Source: Streptomyces sp. NBC_00513 (GTDB lineage: Bacteria > Actinomycetota > Actinomycetes > Streptomycetales > Streptomycetaceae). Taken from it: a stretch of 64,000 nucleotides of DNA. The notes beneath the pieces were generated by a model. That model saw only the letters and a list, made by a program, of their open reading frames with translations, was not told the DNA's origin and made no database searches. Numbering within the stretch: position 1 is the first letter of the stretch; each line of letters starts with the position of its first letter. Where the stretch lies: positions 4,712,001 through 4,776,000 of the forward strand of contig NZ_CP107845.1 of assembly GCF_041431415.1 (NCBI RefSeq). Reading direction: 5' to 3'. Shown here piece by piece: positions 29,096 through 37,062 of this stretch. The position numbers and the translations under genes are program-made.

Positions 29096-30751
29096 GTGGA
29101 ACAGCAGACAGGTGCGGGTGCAGTGCTCGCGAGCCGGTACAGGCTCGTCGAGCCCATCGGCCGCGGCGGCATGGGCAAGGTGTGGCGCGCGCATGATGAG
29201 TTGCTGCACAGGACCGTGGCGGTCAAGGAGCTGACGGCAGGTCTGTACGTCGCCCAGGCCGACCGGGAGGTCATGCATGCCCGGACGCAGAAGGAGGCCC
29301 GGGCCGCGGCCCGGATCCAGCATCCGGCGGTCGTGACCGTCCACGACGTGTTGGAGCACGACGACCGCCCGTGGATCGTCATGGAGTACATCGACGGGCC
29401 CTCCCTCGCCGAGGCGGCGAAGGCGGCGGGCCGCATCGAGCCCCGCGAGGCCGCCCGGATCGGGTTGCACGTGCTGGGCGCCCTGCGGGCCGCACACGCC
29501 GTCGGGGTGCTGCACCGGGACGTGAAGCCGGGCAACGTCCTGCTCGCCAAGGACGGACGGGTCCTGCTCACCGACTTCGGCATCGCCGCGATCGAGGGCG
29601 ACTCGTCCATCACGCGCACGGGTGAACTCGTCGGCTCCATCGACTACCTGGCCCCCGAGCGGGTCACCGGCGGCGCCCCCGACCCGTCCTCGGACCTGTG
29701 GTCGCTCGGTGCCACCCTCTACACCGCGGTCGAGGCCCGCTCGCCGTTCCGGCGCACCTCGCCCATCTCCAGTCTCCAGGCCGTCGTCAACGACGAGCCG
29801 CCCGCCCTGCGGCAGGCCGGGGCGCTCGGCCCCGTCATCACGGCGCTGCTGCGCAAGGACCCCGCGGAGCGGCCCTCGGCGTCGGAGGCCGAGCGGATGC
29901 TGATCGAGGCGATGGAGGGCCGGGAGCCGAAGTCGGCCCAGGCGTACGTCCCGACGCGTGCGATGACCGCGGAGGAACGGTCCCCCGCCGCCCGGGAGGC
30001 GGGAGGGGGCGAGGAGTCGGCCCAGGAGCCCCCGACGCGGCCCCCGACGGGCGGCGAACCCGGCGGCACGACCGTGCTCGCCGAGCAATCACCCCCGGCC
30101 CCCGCCCCCGTGCCGTTCCCGGGCCGCATCAAGCGGGCGGCGGCCGTGGCCCTGGTCGCGGCGCTGCTCGGCGGCGGCGGGGTCTTCGGGGTCCTCAAGT
30201 ACACGGAGGGCAGGGCCGAGGGCGAGGACAAGAACGTCAGCGCCCCCGACCAGGGTCAGCCCGACGATGCCGAGCAGCAGGCGGCGGCCACCCCGCCCGC
30301 GGGCTGGAAGAAGGTCGTCGACCCGGCGGGCTTCACGCTCTTCGTCCCGGAGGGCTGGGAGCGCCAGATGAACGGCACGCAGATCGACTACACCCCGGAC
30401 AACGGCAACCACTTCGTGCGGATCGCCTTCGACTCGACCCCGGACTACGACAACCCGTACACGCACCTGCTGGACCTGGAGAAGCAGCTCAAGCAGCGGT
30501 CGGACTACAAGCGGCAGAAGCTGGAGCAGAACGGCTTCCGGGACACCGTCCGCGCCGCGATCTGGGAGTTCACCCTGACCGAGAAGGGCACGCACGCCGG
30601 TCCGCGCCGGGCCATCGAGCAGATGTACGTGGCCCCGGACGACACCGAGTACGCGGTCTACATGTCGAGCCCGGCCGCCGACTGGGCGAAGACCCGGCAG
30701 CAGTTCGACACGGTGCTCAGCGGCTGGCAGCCCCCGCCCAAGACGGACTGA
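29096..30751 (+). CDS. membrane Ser/Thr protein kinase (third of the block)
   Basis: 551 residues. The kinase domain begins almost at the N-terminus: Gly loop GRGGMG (22-27), Lys44 (VAVKE), HRD 140-142, DFG 160-162, LAPER, and DLWSLGATLY. It is fully equipped for catalysis. A Pro/Glu-rich linker (280-340) leads to a membrane helix (344-367) and an extracellular domain of about 155 residues (GWKKVVDPAGFTLFVPEGWE ...). That domain is alignable by eye with those of the two upstream proteins, so all three probably share ligand type or partner. The GTG at 29096 lies 125 bp after the pseudokinase gene. Confidence 0.9.
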   Translation: MEQQTGAGAVLASRYRLVEPIGRGGMGKVWRAHDELLHRTVAVKELTAGLYVAQADREVMHARTQKEARAAARIQHPAVVTVHDVLEHDDRPWIVMEYIDGPSLAEAAKAAGRIEPREAARIGLHVLGALRAAHAVGVLHRDVKPGNVLLAKDGRVLLTDFGIAAIEGDSSITRTGELVGSIDYLAPERVTGGAPDPSSDLWSLGATLYTAVEARSPFRRTSPISSLQAVVNDEPPALRQAGALGPVITALLRKDPAERPSASEAERMLIEAMEGREPKSAQAYVPTRAMTAEERSPAAREAGGGEESAQEPPTRPPTGGEPGGTTVLAEQSPPAPAPVPFPGRIKRAAAVALVAALLGGGGVFGVLKYTEGRAEGEDKNVSAPDQGQPDDAEQQAAATPPAGWKKVVDPAGFTLFVPEGWERQMNGTQIDYTPDNGNHFVRIAFDSTPDYDNPYTHLLDLEKQLKQRSDYKRQKLEQNGFRDTVRAAIWEFTLTEKGTHAGPRRAIEQMYVAPDDTEYAVYMSSPAADWAKTRQQFDTVLSGWQPPPKTD

Positions 30752-30875
30752 CGGGGGTCCGGGGGCCCGTGCGGCCACCTTGCCCGGCCATCCTGCCAGC
30801 GATCACTGGCGGAAATGTCAAAATCCGGTTACCCACGGGTACCCAAAGGCCCGCAGGCGGAATACGCTCACCGCC

Positions 30876-32507
30876 ATGACGGACTCGCAGGCCCCCGCCG
30901 CCCCCCTCCGCGCCGCACCGCAGCCCACCAACCCGGTGGCCGCCGCCCCGGCCGGCGCCCGTACCGCCGCCGACGTGGTGACCCCCGACCTGGTCGCCCG
31001 GCTGACCCGCGGAGTGATCGGATCCGGTCGCACCGCCAACCACACCCCCTTCACCGGGGACAAACTGGCGGACCTGCCCGAGGCCGGGCCCGAGGACGTG
31101 GCCGAGGCCTTCGCCCGGGCCCGCGCCGCCCAGCCCGCCTGGGCCGCCGCCTCCGCACGCGGCCGGGCCGCCGTGCTGCTGCGCTTCCACGACCTGGTGC
31201 TGGCCCGGCAGGCCGAGGTGCTCGACCTGATCCAGCTGGAGACCGGCAAGGCCCGGCTGCACGCCCACGAGGAGGTGCAGGCCGTCGCGGTCGCCGCTCG
31301 CCACTACGGCCGCAAGGCGCCCTCGTACCTGCGTCCCAAGGGCCACACCGGCGCCATCCCCACCCTCACCAAGGTCACCGAGCTGCGCCAGCCGCGCGGG
31401 GTCGTCGGCCAGATCGCCCCCTGGAACTACCCCCTCGAACTGTCCGTCGGCGATGCGCTGCCCGCCTTCGTCGCCGGCAACGCCGTGGTCATGAAGCCCG
31501 ACACGGAGACCGCGCTCACCGCCCTGTGGGCCCGTGACCTGCTGATCGAGGCCGGTCTGCCCGCCGAGGTCTTCCAGATCGTCCTGGGCGAGGGCCCCGT
31601 CGTCGGCCCCGAGGTGGTCCGGCACGCCGACTACGTCTCGTTCACCGGCTCCACCCGTACCGGCCGCGAGGTCGCCCGGGGCGCGGCCGACCGCCTCGTC
31701 GGCGTCACCCTCGAACTCGGCGGCAAGAACGCCATGCTCGTCCTGCGCGACGCCGACGTGGAGAAGGCCGCGGCGGGCGCCGTCCGCGCCTGCTTCTCCT
31801 CCGCGGGACAGCTGTGCATCTCCATCGAACGGCTCTACGTCCACGAGTCGATCGCGGACGCGTTCGTCGAGCGGTTCGCCGCCCGCACGAAGGCCATGAG
31901 GCTCGGCAACTCCCTCGCGTACGGGGCCGACATGGGCTCGCTCGTCGGCGAACGCCAGCTGGAGACCGTCCAACGGCACGTGGACGAGGCCGTCGCCAAG
32001 GGCGCCACCCTGGTCGCGGGCGGCGTCGCCCGCCCCGACATCGGCCCGCTGTTCTACGAGCCCACCATCCTCGACGGCGTCGAGACCCCCATGGCGGTCT
32101 GCGGCGAGGAGACCTTCGGCCCGGTCGTCTCGATCTACCGGTTCACCGACGAGGACGAGGCCGTCGCGCAGGCCAACGCCACCTCGTACGGGCTCAACTC
32201 CAGCGTCTGGACGAAGGACGCGCGCCGCGGCCACGCCGTCGCCGCCCGCCTGCGCACCGGCACCGTCAACATCAACGAGGGCTACGCCCCGGCCTACGGC
32301 AGCGCCCAGGCGCCCATGGGCGGCATGAAGGACTCCGGCCTCGGCCGCCGGCACGGCTCCGAGGGCATCCTCAAGTACACCGAGGCGCAGACCGTCGCCC
32401 ACCAGCGGCTGCTCCCGATGGCCCCCTCGCTGGGCATGGACGACGAGAAGTACGCGGCGTTCATGACCCGCAGCCTGAAGGTCATGAAGGCGCTCCGATT
32501 CCGTTAG
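30876..32507 (+). CDS. NAD(P)-dependent aldehyde dehydrogenase, succinate-semialdehyde dehydrogenase type
   Basis: 543 residues. Family motifs are complete: NYPLELSVGDALPAFVAGN (cofactor cleft), FTGSTRTGRE, the general base in LELGGKNAML, and nucleophile Cys314 in FSSAGQLCIS. The closest well-known group is GabD2-type succinate-semialdehyde dehydrogenase, which feeds GABA or putrescine carbon into succinate; substrate assignment is by resemblance only. A 30-residue Ala/Pro-rich N-terminal extension is present. The ATG at 30876 was chosen because homologues start near MTDSQAP. The next gene, a GMC oxidoreductase, starts 25 bp after the stop, so they form an operon. Confidence 0.85.
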   Translation: MTDSQAPAAPLRAAPQPTNPVAAAPAGARTAADVVTPDLVARLTRGVIGSGRTANHTPFTGDKLADLPEAGPEDVAEAFARARAAQPAWAAASARGRAAVLLRFHDLVLARQAEVLDLIQLETGKARLHAHEEVQAVAVAARHYGRKAPSYLRPKGHTGAIPTLTKVTELRQPRGVVGQIAPWNYPLELSVGDALPAFVAGNAVVMKPDTETALTALWARDLLIEAGLPAEVFQIVLGEGPVVGPEVVRHADYVSFTGSTRTGREVARGAADRLVGVTLELGGKNAMLVLRDADVEKAAAGAVRACFSSAGQLCISIERLYVHESIADAFVERFAARTKAMRLGNSLAYGADMGSLVGERQLETVQRHVDEAVAKGATLVAGGVARPDIGPLFYEPTILDGVETPMAVCGEETFGPVVSIYRFTDEDEAVAQANATSYGLNSSVWTKDARRGHAVAARLRTGTVNINEGYAPAYGSAQAPMGGMKDSGLGRRHGSEGILKYTEAQTVAHQRLLPMAPSLGMDDEKYAAFMTRSLKVMKALRFR

Positions 32508-32532
32508 GCACGACCGCCCGGGAGGCAACGCA

Positions 32533-34314
32533 GTGTCGTACGACTACGACGTGATCGTCATCGGATCGGGCTTCGGGGGGTCGGTCTCGGCGCTGCGGCT
32601 CACCGAGAAGGGCTACCGGGTCGGCGTCCTGGAGGCAGGGCGCCGCTTCACCCGCCAGAGCCTGCCGAAGAACAGCTGGGACCTGCGGAACTACCTGTGG
32701 GCCCCGGCGCTCGGGCTCTACGGCATCCAGCGGATCCACCTGCTCGGCAACGTGATGGTGCTCGCGGGCGCCGGGGTGGGCGGCGGCTCGCTGAACTACG
32801 CCAACACCCTCTACGTGCCGCCCGCCGCCTTCTTCGAGGACCGGCAGTGGGCCTCCATCACCGACTGGCGCGAGGAACTCGCCCCGTACTACGACCAGGC
32901 CAAGCGGATGCTGGGGGTCCGGCTCAACCCGACGACGACCCCCTCGGACGTCCACCTGAAGGCGGCGGCCGAACGGATGGGCGTCGCCGACTCCTTCCAC
33001 ATGGCCCCGGTCGGCGTCTTCTTCGGGGACGGCGAGGACGCCGAGGGCAGCCGGCGGGCCAGGGCCGGCGAGGAGGTCGCCGATCCCTACTTCGGCGGCA
33101 AGGGCCCCGCCCGCAAGGCGTGCACCGAGTGCGGCGAGTGCATGACCGGCTGCCGGCACGGCGCGAAGAACACCCTGAACGAGAACTACCTGCACCTCGC
33201 CGAGCGCGCCGGCGCCGTCATCCACCCCATGACCACCGTCACCGCGATCTCCGAGCACCCCGACGGCGGCCACCGGGTCCGCACCGTCCCCACCGACCAC
33301 CGCCGCCGCGGCAAGGCCAAGGTGCTGCGCGCCCGGTACGTGGTCGTCGCGGCCGGCACGTACGGCACCCAGACCCTGCTGCACACGATGAAGGACCGGG
33401 GCGAGCTGCCCCGGCTCTCGGACCGGCTCGGGGAACTGACCCGTACCAACTCCGAGGGCCTGGTCGGCGCCCAGACCGACGACCGGCGCTACCGCAAGCG
33501 GCACGGCGAGGGCCGCCGGGCCGACTTCACCCACGGGGTGGCCATCACCTCGTCCGTGCACCCCGACGCGAACACCCACATCGAGCCCGTCCGCTACGGC
33601 AAGGGCTCCAACGCCATGGGGTTCATGACCATCCTCCAGGTGCCGTACGGCAAGCACCGGGTCCGGGCCTGGTTCGCGCGGACCGCCAGGCATCCCGTGC
33701 AACTGGCGCGCTCGCTCTCCAACCGGCGCTGGTCCGAGCGGACGATCATCGGGCTCGTCATGCAGTCCCTGGACAACTCCCTCACCACGTACCGCAAGCC
33801 CGGCGGGATCGGAAAGGGCCTGCTGACCGCCCGGCAGGGCCACGGCGCCCCCAACCCGGTACAGATCGCGGAGGCCACGGAGGCGGCGACCCTGCTCGCC
33901 GAGGAGATCAACGGGTTCGCGGGCAGCAACGTCGGCGAGCTGATGGGCACCCCGCTGACCGCGCACTTCCTCGGCGGCTGCCCGATCGGCGAGAACCCGG
34001 CCGAGGGAGTGGTCGACCCGTACCACCGGCTGTACGGTCACCCCGGCATCTCGGTGGTCGACGGCTCGGCGGTCTCCGCCAACCTCGGGGTCAACCCGTC
34101 GCTGACGATCACGGCGCAGGCCGAGCGGGCCATGTCGTACTGGCCGAACAACGGCGAGGAGGACCCGCGCCCCGCCCAGGGCTCCGGTTACGTCCGGCTC
34201 TCGGCCGTGGAACCGGTCCGCCCGGCCGTCCCGAAGGACGCCTTCGGCGCGCTGCGGCTGCCGTTCCTCGCCGTCCCGGAAATACCTCCGAGGCAACCGG
34301 AACCGGAGCACTGA
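32533..34314 (+). CDS. GMC-family flavoprotein oxidoreductase, cholesterol-oxidase-like, with a four-Cys motif
   Basis: 593 residues. The FAD-binding GSGFGGSVSALRL is at residues 11-23, the second GMC block is VLAGAGVGGGSLNYANT, and the C-terminal SVVDGSAVSANLGVNPSLTI closes the flavin site. Residues 197-207 contain CTECGECMTGC, four cysteines like a ferredoxin 4Fe-4S ligand set, followed by RHGAKNT. This block is typical of the ChoD-like branch of actinobacteria, not of secreted cholesterol oxidases. No signal peptide is present, so it is cytoplasmic. The GTG at 32533 follows GGGAGG. Its place behind an aldehyde dehydrogenase suggests successive alcohol and aldehyde oxidation steps. Confidence 0.85.
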   Translation: MSYDYDVIVIGSGFGGSVSALRLTEKGYRVGVLEAGRRFTRQSLPKNSWDLRNYLWAPALGLYGIQRIHLLGNVMVLAGAGVGGGSLNYANTLYVPPAAFFEDRQWASITDWREELAPYYDQAKRMLGVRLNPTTTPSDVHLKAAAERMGVADSFHMAPVGVFFGDGEDAEGSRRARAGEEVADPYFGGKGPARKACTECGECMTGCRHGAKNTLNENYLHLAERAGAVIHPMTTVTAISEHPDGGHRVRTVPTDHRRRGKAKVLRARYVVVAAGTYGTQTLLHTMKDRGELPRLSDRLGELTRTNSEGLVGAQTDDRRYRKRHGEGRRADFTHGVAITSSVHPDANTHIEPVRYGKGSNAMGFMTILQVPYGKHRVRAWFARTARHPVQLARSLSNRRWSERTIIGLVMQSLDNSLTTYRKPGGIGKGLLTARQGHGAPNPVQIAEATEAATLLAEEINGFAGSNVGELMGTPLTAHFLGGCPIGENPAEGVVDPYHRLYGHPGISVVDGSAVSANLGVNPSLTITAQAERAMSYWPNNGEEDPRPAQGSGYVRLSAVEPVRPAVPKDAFGALRLPFLAVPEIPPRQPEPEH

Positions 34315-34336
34315 GGCCGGATACCGGCCGGGTACG

Positions 34337-34385
34337 ACATCGGCGGACACCGCGCTCCCCCTCCGAGCGCGGTGTCCGCCGATGT
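34337..34385 (+). terminator. strong hairpin terminator after the GMC oxidoreductase gene
   Basis: A 20-bp perfect stem (arms 34337-34356 and 34366-34385) with a 9-base loop CCCCCTCCG, starting 22 bp after the stop codon. Confidence 0.9.
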
Positions 34386-34503
34386 ACATGAGTGACCGGT
34401 GGTCGCCCCGGAAGGTTGTAGCGGAACCGGCCCGACAGGGCTGTGGTGTCCATCACATGGTCAACGAGGCAACCGCCCCGCACCCCGGACGGTCAACGGG
34501 GGC

Positions 34504-36162
34504 ATGAGAAAGCGCATCTCCCTCCTGGCCGCCTGCGGCCTGGTGGCCGTGGGCCTGGCCACCACCCCCGCGCACGCCGCGGACCCCGCCTTCCCGGTGA
34601 GCGGCCCCACCGCCCTCCCGCTCCCGGTGCCCCCGGCGACCGGCAGCCCGAGGGAAGAGTCGCTCGTCTTCACCCTCGACGTCCCCCGGACCGGCGCCGG
34701 CTTCGGCGGGGAGGCCGTCCTCACCGTCGACCTGACCAAGGTCGCCGGCATCGCGACGGTCCGGGAGGACGCGCACGGCGCCAAGGAGAAGTGCACGGTC
34801 GCCGCCACCGCGCTCGTCTGCACCGTGCGCGGCACCCTGCCGCGCGTCGAGCTGCTGGTCGCCGCCGCCAAGAACGCGAAGAACGGCGACACCGGCGAGA
34901 TCACGGTGACGGGGAAGACGGACGGGGCCACCGTCACCCCGACCACCACGAAGCTCACCGTCGGCGGACCGGACCTCGTCATGCGGGAGATGGCGCTCAA
35001 GCGCGACCCGCGGCCCGGCGAGAGCCAGCCGCTGCCGCTCGTGTTCACCAACGCGGGCACCCACTCGGCCAGGGGCGTGGTGCTGGAGCTGGAGACCACG
35101 CGCGGCATGAGCCTCGTGGAGGCGTACGACAACTGCCGCACCCGCACCGTCGCGGACATCACCACGGCCCTGTGCTCGGTCGACGGGGACTTCGAGCCGG
35201 GCGAGACCTACGAACTCGCCGGGGACAGCCCGCTGCACGTCAAGGCCAACCAGAGCGCCTACAGCGACCGGCTCGGCTACGGCATCCACCCGGCCGGCGA
35301 CCAGCCGAAGGCCGCGCAGTGGGACGGCAAGACGGCCACGGGCAAGCGCCTGGGCGTCGCCAAGCGGGCCGCGAAGGCCGCCGCGAGCGCGCGCGCCGTC
35401 GACCTGAACCCCGGCGACAACCGGCGCACCTTCGACTTCGCCGTCCGCAACACGGCCGACTTCACGACGGCGGCCGTGTCCCTCGAAGGCGACTCGGGCG
35501 ACACCCTCACGACCGCGTTCACCTTCGAGAACAAGGGTCCGGCCTGGATCCGCGGCGCCCGCGCCGGCGACTCGGCGGCCCGCACCGTCATCGTGATGCC
35601 CGACGGCGTACGGGTCGTCCGCAAGCCCGACGGCTGCACCGCCACCACCGCCACCGGCGGCGAGCGTGCCGAGCAGCTCGGCGCGCCCCGCTACGTGTGC
35701 GCACTCGGCGACACGGTCCGCGAGAACCAGCGGGCCGTCTACCCGTTCGACCTCAAGGTGGAGAAGACCCTGGTGAACGCCAAGGGCTCCGTCACCGTCG
35801 GCGACTGGGGCGCGACCGCGCCGAGGCCGCACGCCTTCGACCCGAACCCCGCCAACAACACGGCCGTCCTCGTGGTGAACGCCCAGGACGACGGCACCGG
35901 CCCGCGCCCGACCCCGCGCCCCTCCACGAGCGCCGGCACCCCCTCGCCGGGCGCCTCCGCGACCCCGACGGCGAGCGCCTCGGCCACGGCCGCCGGCGTC
36001 AAGGGCACCGGCACCGGCTCGGGCACCACCGCCCACGGGAGCGGCAACCTCGCCTCCACCGGCGTCACCGCCGGCCCGATCGCGCTCGGCGCCGCGGCCC
36101 TGATCGCCGCGGGCGGCGCGTTGTACGTGGCGGTCCGCCGCCGGGGTCCCGCGCGCACGTAG
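34504..36162 (+). CDS. secreted surface protein with C-terminal LAxTG sortase signal
   Basis: 552 residues. A cleavable signal peptide ends TPAHAA near residue 25. The body consists of beta-rich modules with paired Cys (KCTVAATALVC, NCRTRTVADITTALC, GCTATTATGG ... YVC) and CARDB-like phrases such as LVFTNAGTHSARGVVLELETT and NPANNTAVLVVNAQ. A Pro/Ser/Thr/Ala-rich wall-spanning stretch precedes the sorting signal: LASTG, a hydrophobic helix (GPIALGAAALIAAGGALYVA) and VRRRGPART. LAxTG is the motif of class E sortases, the housekeeping sortases of Streptomyces. The ligand is unknown. The start is ATG 34504. Confidence 0.85.
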   Translation: MRKRISLLAACGLVAVGLATTPAHAADPAFPVSGPTALPLPVPPATGSPREESLVFTLDVPRTGAGFGGEAVLTVDLTKVAGIATVREDAHGAKEKCTVAATALVCTVRGTLPRVELLVAAAKNAKNGDTGEITVTGKTDGATVTPTTTKLTVGGPDLVMREMALKRDPRPGESQPLPLVFTNAGTHSARGVVLELETTRGMSLVEAYDNCRTRTVADITTALCSVDGDFEPGETYELAGDSPLHVKANQSAYSDRLGYGIHPAGDQPKAAQWDGKTATGKRLGVAKRAAKAAASARAVDLNPGDNRRTFDFAVRNTADFTTAAVSLEGDSGDTLTTAFTFENKGPAWIRGARAGDSAARTVIVMPDGVRVVRKPDGCTATTATGGERAEQLGAPRYVCALGDTVRENQRAVYPFDLKVEKTLVNAKGSVTVGDWGATAPRPHAFDPNPANNTAVLVVNAQDDGTGPRPTPRPSTSAGTPSPGASATPTASASATAAGVKGTGTGSGTTAHGSGNLASTGVTAGPIALGAAALIAAGGALYVAVRRRGPART

Positions 36163-36508
36163 GTCCGGGCGCGGCTTTCCACGCGCGGCTTTCGCACACG
36201 CGCGGCTTTCTCAAGAGCACGAGGGCACAGCACGACGGCCGGCCCGGGGCGTCCCCCGGGCCGGCCGTCTTCTCACGTGGTGACCGGACCGCTGTCCCCT
36301 GCCGTCCGGTCACGTGAAGGAGCGAGGTCCCACGACGCACGACCGTCGGGCCGTACGTCTCATCGCTCCGGCAGAGCCACGCGTGGTGGTGCGGACCCGC
36401 ACCTGGCCGGCGCGGACACCGTCTCAACGAGGACTCCCCGGGCCGGTCACGGTCCGGACGAGTGACGAACACCCGCCCGCGACCGGGCCCGCACGCCCCG
36501 CGCCCGCC
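36163..36508. other. 346-bp convergent gap with repeats and hairpins
   Basis: Three direct copies of a CGCGCGGCTTTC-like unit lie at about 36168-36211. The terminator at 36235-36268 follows. At 36273-36315 an imperfect inverted repeat pairs TCACGTGGTGACCGGAC with GTCCGGTCACGTGA around a 12-base loop. Nothing resembling a gene is present. Confidence 0.6.
36235..36268 (+). terminator. terminator of the sortase-substrate gene
   Basis: A 15-bp perfect GC-rich stem with loop CGTC, followed by CTTCTC. It lies 73 bp after the stop codon. Confidence 0.85.
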
Positions 36509-36766
36509 TCAGACGCGGCCCCGGCACAGCTCCAGCAGGGTCATGGCGAGCTGGGTGCCCGGCTTGCCGAGGGCATCGCTCCAGTGCGAGAGCACCTCCA
36601 TCTCGCGTGACAGGTGCACCCGACGGCCGCCCGAGCCGATCCGGGCGTCCTGGATCACCGTCGAGACGGCCATCCGCTCCTGGATCAGGCCGATGATCCG
36701 GTCGTCGATGGCGTCGATCCGCTCACGGGAGTCGGTGATGAGCTGCTCGGGGGTGGTGACGGACAT
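36509..36766 (-). CDS. chorismate mutase, AroQ fold
   Basis: 85 residues, a single-domain enzyme converting chorismate to prephenate for Phe and Tyr synthesis. The all-helical AroQ pattern is seen in DSRERIDAIDDRIIGLIQER (Arg near residue 14, ID pair), the ERM segment, and the SREMEVL motif that follows the active-site loop. The ATG at 36766 has AGGAGAA seven bases upstream. It is preceded by a leader peptide and a hairpin that look like an attenuator. It is a stand-alone enzyme, not fused to a dehydratase or dehydrogenase. Confidence 0.88.
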   Translation of the reverse strand: MSVTTPEQLITDSRERIDAIDDRIIGLIQERMAVSTVIQDARIGSGGRRVHLSREMEVLSHWSDALGKPGTQLAMTLLELCRGRV

Positions 36767-36809
36767 GAGGTTCTCCTGTGGGTGTGGGGGCCCGACAGGG
36801 GCGGGAACG

Positions 36810-36847
36810 CCAGAGCGCCCCGGTCCTGTCGGACCGGGGCGCTCTGG
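36810..36847 (-). terminator. candidate attenuator hairpin before the chorismate mutase gene
   Basis: A perfect 17-bp stem (arms 36810-36826 and 36831-36847) with a four-base loop lies between the leader peptide stop and the chorismate mutase start on the minus strand. On that strand the downstream side reads CGTTCCCGCCCCTGTCGG, without a U tract, as usual for Streptomyces terminators. Since it sits in a 5' leader and not after a gene, conditional termination is the natural reading. Confidence 0.7.
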
Positions 36848-36870
36848 GAAGTCAGCGGCTCAAGCGAGCA

Positions 36871-36939
36871 TCACGATGACCCATGGCGACCGGACCGACC
36901 GGTGCCATAGGTAAAGAGGAAGCTCAGCTGCTCGCGCAT
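36871..36939 (-). CDS. 22-codon leader peptide upstream of chorismate mutase
   Basis: An ATG at 36939 opens a 22-codon frame ending TGA at 36871. Its core LSFLFTY carries two Phe and one Tyr codon within five residues, the end products of the pathway entered by chorismate mutase. The remainder is basic (RSGRHGSS). A CATAAT hexamer ends eight bases before the ATG, so the transcript would begin at or within two bases of it and be leaderless. The frame is followed by the attenuator hairpin. All this fits a Phe/Tyr-responsive leader peptide; translation has not been shown. Confidence 0.6.
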   Translation of the reverse strand: MREQLSFLFTYGTGRSGRHGSS

Positions 36940-36946
36940 GGAACGG

Positions 36947-36976
36947 ATTATGACCTTCCACCCCGCTCCCGGCCAA
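36947..36976 (-). promoter_or_regulatory. predicted promoter of the chorismate mutase leader transcript
   Basis: On the minus strand TTGGCC (36971-36976), 18 bases, CATAAT (36947-36952). The -10 is a good match to TANNNT-type boxes and stands out in this GC-rich DNA. The predicted start point falls on or next to the leader ATG. Confidence 0.55.
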
Positions 36977-37062
36977 ACGGGTTCGGATGGTGAGACGAAA
37001 CGGCCCACCCGTCCCCCGTTAGAATCGACAAAACACACCCTCTTCCGCCGGAAGGCCTGCCC

